Assembly: GCA_003222375.1 (NCBI GenBank)
Contig: QHVX01000054.1
Location: 1 to 19,259 of the forward strand
DNA: 19,259 nt
From: Acidobacteriota bacterium
GTDB taxonomy: Bacteria > Acidobacteriota > Thermoanaerobaculia > Gp7-AA8
Direction of reading: 5' to 3'
A model generated the notes under the pieces. It was given only the letters and a program-made list of their open reading frames with translations. It was not told the DNA's origin and did no database searches. Below are positions 13,472 to 19,259 of the stretch, piece by piece (the stretch's first letter is position 1; the number at the start of each line of letters is the position of its first letter). The translations under genes and the position numbers were made by a program.

Positions 13472-15031
13472 CTACACGCCGGCGGGCTGCCCGCCGCGAT
13501 CGTAGATCAGCCACAAGCCGCTGAAGCCCCGCAGCAGACGAAAACGCGATCGATAGAGCTGATGCAGGATTTTCGGATTGGAGTAATAGACCGCGTCGTG
13601 CAGGAAGCTGTTGAATTGCTCGTCGAGCTCTTTTCCGCAATCGAGACTCTGTTTCGCGCACGCCAGCAGCTCCGGCTCCGGTGAGACCCCCGCGGCGGTC
13701 GACGCCGCCAGCATCGTCGCCTCGACGTCCAACTTGAGGCGCAACGCAGCCGCGCGCATGTACACGATCCAAAGCTCTTCGTTGTCCTCGCCTGCCTCCG
13801 CCTCGCGCCGCTCGAACAGCTTCTGGTATGCGCCGATCTCCCATGGCTCGAGGCGCAGCTCCTTGACATTGGGAAACTCCGAGATCTCCTCGGGCATGAC
13901 CGTCGGATCCGCGATGTCGATCGCCGTCGCGATCTGCATCAGATATGGATGCAGGAGCGGATCGGCGAAGCGGCTGGTGATGTTCTCGACGCGCTCCGCT
14001 TCGCTGAAGAATGATTGCGGCAGATCCGCGACGTCGTCGCCATCGCTGCCGAGTCCTCGGTCGAGCTGCGCGAGGATGTTCGTCATGCTCTGCTTCAGAT
14101 GCGTGATGACGTCGTGCTTGACGTTGGAGGCCGAGCGCGACATGTCGAAGCGCTCTTTGAATTCACGAAAGCGCGAGATCTCCTCGACCAGCTCCGGATT
14201 CGTGTAGCCGAAGTTGCGTTCGATCGCCGGTCCGTGTTCGGAGAGTTTCTGGGCGTCGTCGACGATGCGTTGCTCTTCGTCGGCGTACAGCCGGATGAAT
14301 TTGTTCTTGGTCGCGACATTCAGCTCGACGATCGCCATCAGAATGTCAGGCTGAAAGTACAAATGGCCGAGACGATGCTTGAAGAGACGGGCGTTCTTGA
14401 GAAGGTTCCGCTCGGTCAGCTCTTCGAAGGCCGCCGCCTTCTGGATATCGTCACGGACGCCGCGAATCGCGCGAATCAGCCGGACCACTTCCTCCCTCGG
14501 CGCCTCCACCGGCTTGAGCAAGGCGGTAAGGCTGATGACCTGCTCCCGGAAATCGAGCGAAGTCCTGGGCGTGTACTGGTCACGGTCGGTAAATTCTTCG
14601 CCGATGCGCGTGAAAAGGTAATCGAGTTTGTCGCGCCGATCGCCTTCGACTGCCTCGGCGTAGAGATAAAACTTGAGCAGAAATACGACGATGCTCTCAT
14701 CCTGCCGCTTCAGCCGCTCGAAAAACCGCCGCACCGACGACGCGCTGATGTGATCATCGGCGCGCAGAAGTTGCGTTGTGATCCGATCGAGGGCCAGCTC
14801 GCACAGACCCAGCGCTGCCCCGGCCTCCTGGAATTGCGACGCGTTCAAGTTCGCGTTGGCGGCGCGAATGCGATCGTACGTGTTCTGAAAATCGACGTGA
14901 TACGGCAATGGAACTTCGAGAAGGCTTTTGAAAACACCGGAGGCAAACTGGTGATATGCCCAGATCGACTTGAACCTGTCGGAAAGGCGGGCGTAGCGAC
15001 CCTGGAGCAGTCCCCTCTCAGTGACTGACAT
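13472..15031 (-). CDS. large hypothetical soluble helical protein
   Basis: A 519-residue protein with no signal peptide and no hydrophobic helix, therefore probably cytoplasmic. It is rich in Glu, Arg, Leu and Asp and looks almost wholly alpha-helical, with heptad-like stretches around residues 180-330 (for example EELTERNLLKNARLFKHRLGHLYFQP and EEISRFREFKERFDM). No catalytic motif, nucleotide-binding loop or zinc site is visible and I do not recognise the family. Codon use matches the neighbours, arguing against recent transfer. It starts with ATG at 15031, divergent from hpt with a short gap, and is followed by a repeat that abuts its stop codon. The last residues (YDRGGQPAGV) may have been altered by that repeat. 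Confidence 0.8.
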   Translation of the reverse strand: MSVTERGLLQGRYARLSDRFKSIWAYHQFASGVFKSLLEVPLPYHVDFQNTYDRIRAANANLNASQFQEAGAALGLCELALDRITTQLLRADDHISASSVRRFFERLKRQDESIVVFLLKFYLYAEAVEGDRRDKLDYLFTRIGEEFTDRDQYTPRTSLDFREQVISLTALLKPVEAPREEVVRLIRAIRGVRDDIQKAAAFEELTERNLLKNARLFKHRLGHLYFQPDILMAIVELNVATKNKFIRLYADEEQRIVDDAQKLSEHGPAIERNFGYTNPELVEEISRFREFKERFDMSRSASNVKHDVITHLKQSMTNILAQLDRGLGSDGDDVADLPQSFFSEAERVENITSRFADPLLHPYLMQIATAIDIADPTVMPEEISEFPNVKELRLEPWEIGAYQKLFERREAEAGEDNEELWIVYMRAAALRLKLDVEATMLAASTAAGVSPEPELLACAKQSLDCGKELDEQFNSFLHDAVYYSNPKILHQLYRSRFRLLRGFSGLWLIYDRGGQPAGV

Positions 15032-15068
15032 CTTCTTTGAAAATCAGGATGTTAGAATTTTCCCACAC

Positions 15069-15587
15069 ATGGCTCACGTGACGTTAATCACTAAAGATCA
15101 AATTGCGAAGCGCGTCGCCGAAATGGGACGCCAGATCAGCGCCGATTACGCCGCCGGCGCCAACCCCATCGCCCTGTGCGTCCTGAAGGGCGCCATGTTC
15201 TTTTGTGCTGATCTGATGCGGAACATCACCATCGACATGGCCCTCGATTTCATCCAGATTTCGTCGTACGGCAACGAGAAATACTCCTCGGGGGTCGTGA
15301 CGGTCCTCAAGGAGCCGCAGCTCGACATGCACGGCCGCGCGGTGCTGATCGTGGAAGACATCATCGACAGCGGGCTCTCGATGCGCGAGGTGTTTCGTTA
15401 CATCGAAAGCCGCGGCGCGTCGATGCTGCGAACCGCGACATTTCTCGACAAGCCGGCGGCCCGGAAAGTCGAATTTCGCGCCGATTACGTCGGTTTCTCG
15501 ATCGATCCGAAATTCGTCATCGGATACGGACTCGATTACGCGGAGCGCTACCGCAACATTCCGGAGATCCAGGTCCTTAACGAATGA
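15069..15587 (+). CDS. hpt: hypoxanthine phosphoribosyltransferase
   Basis: A purine-salvage enzyme that joins hypoxanthine (and usually guanine) to PRPP to give IMP or GMP. The PRPP-binding loop is VLIVEDIIDSGLSM (E96-D97 to G102); L39-K40-G41 is the conserved non-proline cis-peptide site; SYGNEKYSSG is the mobile loop over the active site. The 172 residues are normal. I chose ATG 15069 because the open frame upstream runs into the divergent gene and adds residues not typical of the family. The 37-base gap to the divergent gene has TAGAAT (15053-15058), a plausible -10, but no convincing -35. The 3' end is 8 bases from the converging uppP. Confidence 0.94.
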   Translation: MAHVTLITKDQIAKRVAEMGRQISADYAAGANPIALCVLKGAMFFCADLMRNITIDMALDFIQISSYGNEKYSSGVVTVLKEPQLDMHGRAVLIVEDIIDSGLSMREVFRYIESRGASMLRTATFLDKPAARKVEFRADYVGFSIDPKFVIGYGLDYAERYRNIPEIQVLNE

Positions 15588-15595
15588 TGGGCCCT

Positions 15596-16420
15596 TCAGT
15601 GAAGGACGCCGCCCAGCAGCAGGGCGACCATCACCGCGCCAAGGGCGAGGCGGTAATAGACGAAGATGGAAGTCGTGTGCGTCTTCAGGTAACGCAAGAG
15701 AAACCAGATCGAGGCGTAACCGCTGATGAACGCGAGGACGATCGACACGACGATCGCGGTCCATCCCATCTCGCCGAGGTGATGCCGTTCTTTGAACAGC
15801 TCGAGGAAACCGGCCGCACCGACCGCAGGAATGCTCAGCAGAAACGAATAGCGCGCGGCGGTCGGTCGATCGACTCCGCGAAACAGCGCGGCCATGATCG
15901 TCGATCCGCTTCGCGACGAGCCGGGGATCAGCGCCAGGCATTGGCCGAAGCCGATCGCAATCGCATCCATTAGATTCAGTTGTTCGAACGATCGCAGTTG
16001 TTGCCGCCGCGCGTAAAGCTCCGCGAGCTCCAGCAGAATCGCGACGACGATCACCATCGTCGTGACGATCCACAGTCCTCGAAATGTCGATTCGATGTGC
16101 TTCTTCAGCAGCAGACCAAAGATCACGATCGGAATCGTGCCGATGATCACCAGCCACGCTTCGCGCGAATCCGTGTCGTCGAACAATCGGCGCGTCATGA
16201 GGCCGCGAAAAAACCCGGCGGTCAGACGGATGATGTCGCGAGCGAAATAGATGAGCGCGGCGACCCACGTCCCAAACTGGATGACTGCCGACGCCGCCGC
16301 GCCCGGATCGCCCCAGCCGAGAAGCACCGGCACGATTTCGAGATGGGCGGTCGAGGAGACAGGAATGAACTCCGTAAGTCCCTGCACTAAACCCAGGACG
16401 ACCGCCTCTTCGAGCCGCAT
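15596..16420 (-). CDS. uppP: undecaprenyl-diphosphate phosphatase
   Basis: UppP (BacA family) recycles the lipid carrier for peptidoglycan and other surface glycans by removing a phosphate from undecaprenyl pyrophosphate, and confers bacitracin tolerance when raised. Motif 1 is Q13-G-L-T-E17-F-I-P-V-S-S-T-A-H26 and motif 2 is P166-G-S-S-R170-S-G-S-T with the catalytic arginine. About eight hydrophobic helices are visible. Motif 1 has Ala25 where Gly is usual (SSTGHL or SSSGHL); I would still expect activity. The start is ATG 16420, overlapping the RNase J stop as TGATG and preceded by GGGAGA. A TTG at 16432 is a less likely alternative. It is co-transcribed with RNase J. Confidence 0.95.
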   Translation of the reverse strand: MRLEEAVVLGLVQGLTEFIPVSSTAHLEIVPVLLGWGDPGAAASAVIQFGTWVAALIYFARDIIRLTAGFFRGLMTRRLFDDTDSREAWLVIIGTIPIVIFGLLLKKHIESTFRGLWIVTTMVIVVAILLELAELYARRQQLRSFEQLNLMDAIAIGFGQCLALIPGSSRSGSTIMAALFRGVDRPTAARYSFLLSIPAVGAAGFLELFKERHHLGEMGWTAIVVSIVLAFISGYASIWFLLRYLKTHTTSIFVYYRLALGAVMVALLLGGVLH

Positions 16421-18084
16421 CACATCTCCCAAACCACCGGCAAAATCATCGGTCGTCGTCCCATGCTTTTTCTGAAATAGCGTTTGAGCGTCGCGCGCAT
16501 CGAATCCTGAAGCATCTCCGAATCTCGCAGTTCCTCCGCCGGCATTTCCGCAAACATGCCAACCAGCATGCGGCGGATCTCGTCGAGCATTTCCTGATTC
16601 GAATCGACGTGAACCAACCCGCGCGTGATGATTTCCGGATCGCGCACGAGCTTGCCGTTGCTGTCGAACGCCACTACCACGATCACAAAGCCATCCTCGG
16701 CAAGATGTTGCCGGTCGCGGACGACGATCTCAGGCACTTCCTCCGCTTCGGCATCAATGAAGACTTTGCCGTTCTGAACGCGATCTTCGAGCACGCGGAT
16801 GTTGTCGCCGTCGATCTCGGCAACCTGGCCGTTCGTGATGACGACGCCGTGCGGCACACCGATTCCTTCCGCCAGCCGCGCGTGATGGATCAGATGGCGC
16901 AACGTGCCGTGAATCGGAATGAAAAATCTCGGCCGGGTCAGATTGAGCATGAGCTTCAGCTCTTCCTGACACGCGTGACCGGATACGTGGATGTCGGCGG
17001 TATCCCACGTGACGACTTCCGCGCCGAGGCGATAGAGGTTGTCGATCATGTGCGCGACCGCGCGCTCGTTGCCGGGAATCGTCCGGGCCGACACGATGAT
17101 CATGTCCCCGCGCTCGATCTGCACCTGATTGTGTTCGCCAACAGCCATGCGCGACAGTGCAGAAGTCGCCTCACCTTGCGTCCCGGTCGTCATGATCACG
17201 ACCCGCCGATCACCGTCGCTGCCATTGATGCCAAGGTCGCGCGGCAGATTCAGATAGCCGAGCTGCGCGGCAGTTTCACAGTTATCGACTAGCGAGCGTC
17301 CGATCATCGCGACTCTGCGACCGTCTTTACGCGCGAGGTCGATCACCTGCTGAATGCGATGGATGTGCGAAGCGAAGGTCGTGAAGATGATGCGGCCGCG
17401 CGCATTTGCGAATGCAGTGGCGAGTGCATCGCCGACATAACGCTCCGAAGGACAGTGCCCCGGCACCAGAGCATTCGTCGAATCGGACAGGAGCAGCAGC
17501 ACGCCTTCTTCGCCGTATCGGGCCAGCGTGCCCAGGTCGGTGGAAAGATTGTCGATCGGAGTGTGATCGATCTTGAAGTCGCCGGTATGCAGCACTGTTC
17601 CCGCCGGTGTTCGGATCGCGAACGCGAGTGCGTCGACGATCGAGTGCGTTACGCGAATCGCTTCCACGCGGAATGATCCGAATTCAACGACTTCGCGGGG
17701 CCGGATCACGCGCATCTGCACGTCGTCGATCGCGAACTCCTCGAGTTTGTCGCGCAGGAAGCCGAGAGTCAGCGGCATGCCGAAGACGGGAACTTTGACG
17801 CGCTCGACGAGGAATGGCAGCGCTCCGATGTGGTCCTCGTGCGCGTGCGTGAGAAATACCGCCTTGATGCGCGCGGCATTCTCGTAGAGGTAGGTCATGT
17901 CGGGCACAATGACGTCGACGCCCAGCGTCGCGGCGTCGGGGAACATCATTCCGCAGTCGACGACCACGGCATCGTCACCGCATTCGATGACCATGAGGTT
18001 CATCCCGATCTCGCCTAAGCCGCCGAGGGGGATGATGCGGAGGGTTGCGCGGTCTCGAGGTTGCGCGGTCTCGAAGTGGCTCAT
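16420..18084 (-). CDS. rnj: ribonuclease J
   Basis: RNase J is a metallo-beta-lactamase/beta-CASP nuclease with 5'-3' exonuclease and endonuclease activity in mRNA decay and rRNA maturation. The zinc motif is T-H80-A-H82-E-D84-H85; LHTGDFKIDHTP, SDSTNA, the beta-CASP segment FATTFASHIHRIQQ-like (TTFASHIHRIQQV) and HVSGHACQEELKLM follow. The 554 residues match the family. The first 13 residues (ETAQPRDRATLR) are encoded by two tandem 16-base repeats, and the upstream gap is filled with GCGAGACC-type repeats, leaving no evident Shine-Dalgarno. It lies downstream of asnS and overlaps uppP by one base. Confidence 0.95.
   Translation of the reverse strand: MSHFETAQPRDRATLRIIPLGGLGEIGMNLMVIECGDDAVVVDCGMMFPDAATLGVDVIVPDMTYLYENAARIKAVFLTHAHEDHIGALPFLVERVKVPVFGMPLTLGFLRDKLEEFAIDDVQMRVIRPREVVEFGSFRVEAIRVTHSIVDALAFAIRTPAGTVLHTGDFKIDHTPIDNLSTDLGTLARYGEEGVLLLLSDSTNALVPGHCPSERYVGDALATAFANARGRIIFTTFASHIHRIQQVIDLARKDGRRVAMIGRSLVDNCETAAQLGYLNLPRDLGINGSDGDRRVVIMTTGTQGEATSALSRMAVGEHNQVQIERGDMIIVSARTIPGNERAVAHMIDNLYRLGAEVVTWDTADIHVSGHACQEELKLMLNLTRPRFFIPIHGTLRHLIHHARLAEGIGVPHGVVITNGQVAEIDGDNIRVLEDRVQNGKVFIDAEAEEVPEIVVRDRQHLAEDGFVIVVVAFDSNGKLVRDPEIITRGLVHVDSNQEMLDEIRRMLVGMFAEMPAEELRDSEMLQDSMRATLKRYFRKSMGRRPMILPVVWEM
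18043..18074 (-). repeat. two tandem 16-base repeats in the 5' end of the RNase J gene
   Basis: GGTTGCGCGGTCTCGA occurs twice in direct tandem with no mismatch (18043-18058 and 18059-18074). It encodes part of the poorly conserved N-terminal extension before LRIIPLGG. Its GCGGTCTCG core is the inverse of the CGAGACCGC repeats in the intergenic region at 18097-18130. Confidence 0.85.
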
Positions 18085-18096
18085 CGAAATTCAATG

Positions 18097-18130
18097 CCGC
18101 GAGACCACGAAACCGCGAGACCGCGAGACC
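18097..18130. repeat. CCGCGAGACC microrepeats between asnS and RNase J
   Basis: CCGCGAGACC occurs at 18097-18106 and 18113-18122, and a further GCGAGACC follows at 18123-18130, ending directly against the asnS stop codon. Together with 18043-18074 these form an inverted array around the RNase J start codon, which could fold over the translation start. Confidence 0.8.
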
Positions 18131-19259
18131 TCATGGATAAATCCGATTGAGCATTCTCGGATACGGAATCGTCTCGCGCAGATGCGACGCGCCCGACATC
18201 CACGCCACAACGCGCTCGATTCCCATGCCGAAGCCCGAGTGAGGAAATGTCCCGTACTTGCGGATGTCGAGATACCACTGAAAGCGGTCGATGGGCAGGT
18301 TGTGCTCTTTCAGACGCTGAAGAAGAAGGTCGTGATCGTGGATGCGCTGTGATCCGCCGATGATCTCACCGTAGCCCTCCGGCGCGATCATGTCGAGCGC
18401 CAGCGCCAGCGACGGATCTTGCGGATCGGGTTGCATGTAAAACGCTTTGATGGCCGCCGGGTACTTCGTGATCATGACCGGGCGATCGAAGGCATTGGCG
18501 ATGACGGTCTCCTCGTCGCCGCCGAGGTCGTCGCCGAACTTGGCGGGCAGGCCTTTTTTCGCGAGCAATTCAATCGCTTCGCGATACGTAATTCGCGGAA
18601 AGGGACGCCGGATGTTTTCGAGTTTCGAGACGTCGCGCTCGACCGTCTTCAACTCCTCCTTGCAGCGATCGAGAACCCGATCGACGATGCACTCGATGAA
18701 CTCCTCGGCCAGCTCCTGGAGTCCGTCGAATTCCAGAAACGCGACTTCCGGCTCGACCATCCAGAATTCCATCAGGTGCCGGCGCGTCTTCGATTTCTCC
18801 GCGCGAAACGTCGGACCAAAGCAATACACACGGCCGAACGCGGCGGCCGCCGGCTCGAGATAAAGCTGACCGGACTGTGACAGAAACGCTTTCTCGCCGA
18901 AGTAATCCGTCTCGAAAAGTGTGGATGTCCCTTCGGCGGCGTTGGCGGTCAGAATCGGCGAATCGATGAGCACGAAGTCCCGGTCGTAGAAGAAATCGCG
19001 GCAGGCCTGCTCGATCTCGCTGCGAATTCGCAGGACGGCGTGCTGCCTCGATGATCGAAGCCACAGATGCCGAATGTCCATCAGGAATGCCGTTCCATGC
19101 TCTTTCGGCGTGATCGGATAGTCCTGAGCGAGCTGGAGGGTCTCGAACGATTCGACACCCAGCTCGACTCCGCCCGGCGCGCGCTCTTCGGCCCGAACAC
19201 TTCCGGTTACCCGCACGGTCGATTCCTGCGTGACTTCTTCGACGGTGCGCCACGCCTGT
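18131..19259 (-). CDS. asnS: asparaginyl-tRNA synthetase (5' end outside the window)
   Basis: A class IIb aminoacyl-tRNA synthetase that charges tRNA-Asn. The visible part covers the end of the OB-fold anticodon-binding domain (AWRTVEEVTQESTVRVTG, at 19200-19256) and the whole catalytic domain: TSTLFETDYFGEKAFLSQSGQLYLE, class II motif 2 FRAEKSKTRRHLMEFWMVEPE, and motif 3 GFGMGIERVV near the C-terminus. FRAEKS-TRRHL-EFWMVEPE is specific to AsnRS rather than AspRS. The frame runs open off the window edge, so the gene is partial; the GTG at 19216 is internal. Presence of AsnRS indicates direct asparagine charging, although a transamidation route could co-exist. A repeat abuts the stop codon. 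Confidence 0.97.
   Translation of the reverse strand, partial: QAWRTVEEVTQESTVRVTGSVRAEERAPGGVELGVESFETLQLAQDYPITPKEHGTAFLMDIRHLWLRSSRQHAVLRIRSEIEQACRDFFYDRDFVLIDSPILTANAAEGTSTLFETDYFGEKAFLSQSGQLYLEPAAAAFGRVYCFGPTFRAEKSKTRRHLMEFWMVEPEVAFLEFDGLQELAEEFIECIVDRVLDRCKEELKTVERDVSKLENIRRPFPRITYREAIELLAKKGLPAKFGDDLGGDEETVIANAFDRPVMITKYPAAIKAFYMQPDPQDPSLALALDMIAPEGYGEIIGGSQRIHDHDLLLQRLKEHNLPIDRFQWYLDIRKYGTFPHSGFGMGIERVVAWMSGASHLRETIPYPRMLNRIYP

Noticed and set aside
14015..15028. 337-codon open frame on the plus strand
   Set aside because: It is antisense to the 519-residue gene and its product has no domain or credible start; long antisense frames are expected in GC-rich DNA.
15585..15606. Bidirectional terminator between hpt and uppP
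   Set aside because: Only a short CCTTC/GAAGG stem without a T tract is present, which is too weak to call.
15084..16268. 394-codon open frame on the minus strand across hpt and uppP
   Set aside because: It spans antisense hpt and an alternative frame of uppP, with a very Arg/His-rich product; the two genes beneath are certain.
1..19259. Transferred island
   Set aside because: Base composition and codon style look even through the window and no integrase, transposase, attachment site or tRNA was found; the repeats are the only mobile-like sequences.

Overview
This is a GC-rich bacterial chromosome segment packed with housekeeping genes, with two additions: a block of three glycosyltransferases and an operon led by a CHASE2 adenylate cyclase. 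No phage, plasmid, IS transposase, CRISPR array, tRNA or rRNA is visible. The DUF177-rpmF-plsX cluster, lgt, uppP, a secreted M48 peptidase and DUF4097-like proteins indicate a diderm-type bacterium. The gene mix and the abundant short palindromic repeats recall Acidobacteriota and neighbouring soil or metagenome lineages, but this placement is an impression and not a test result.

Layout. Bases 1-161: an unassigned edge fragment and a palindromic repeat. Bases 162-3171 (minus): an operon of a membrane-anchored hypothetical, a DUF177/YceD protein, bL32 and PlsX. Bases 3180-6292 (plus): three overlapping GT4-family glycosyltransferases, the third broken by an internal deletion. Bases 6293-6678: a compact unit with a possible promoter, a 55-codon ORF, an 18-residue lysine-rich peptide, a strong terminator and a second copy of the palindrome. 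Bases 6693-10710 (plus): CHASE2 adenylate cyclase (broken by a short deletion), a secreted hypothetical, an M48 metalloprotease and a DUF4097-like secreted protein. Bases 10700-15031 (minus): a 519-residue unknown protein, an FAH-family hydrolase, CCA tRNA nucleotidyltransferase and Lgt. Bases 15069-15587 (plus): hpt. Bases 15596-19259 (minus): asnS (5' end outside the window), RNase J and UppP.

How the genes work together. PlsX feeds phospholipid synthesis next to bL32. Lgt and UppP serve lipoprotein maturation and undecaprenyl-phosphate recycling. The glycosyltransferases presumably act on a surface glycan. The cyclase operon joins a periplasm-facing sensor to exported proteins, including a protease.

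The most unusual feature is the repeat population. At least five short-repeat types occur. Several sit inside genes as in-frame insertions that add peptide: the 389-residue hypothetical, Lgt and all three glycosyltransferases. In the three glycosyltransferases the repeats fall at the same interdomain linker. Other copies lie 0-6 bases after the stop codons of plsX, cca, the 519-residue gene and asnS. One sits beside a duplicated cca 3' tail and seems to have split an ancestral cca-lgt TAGTG stop/start overlap.
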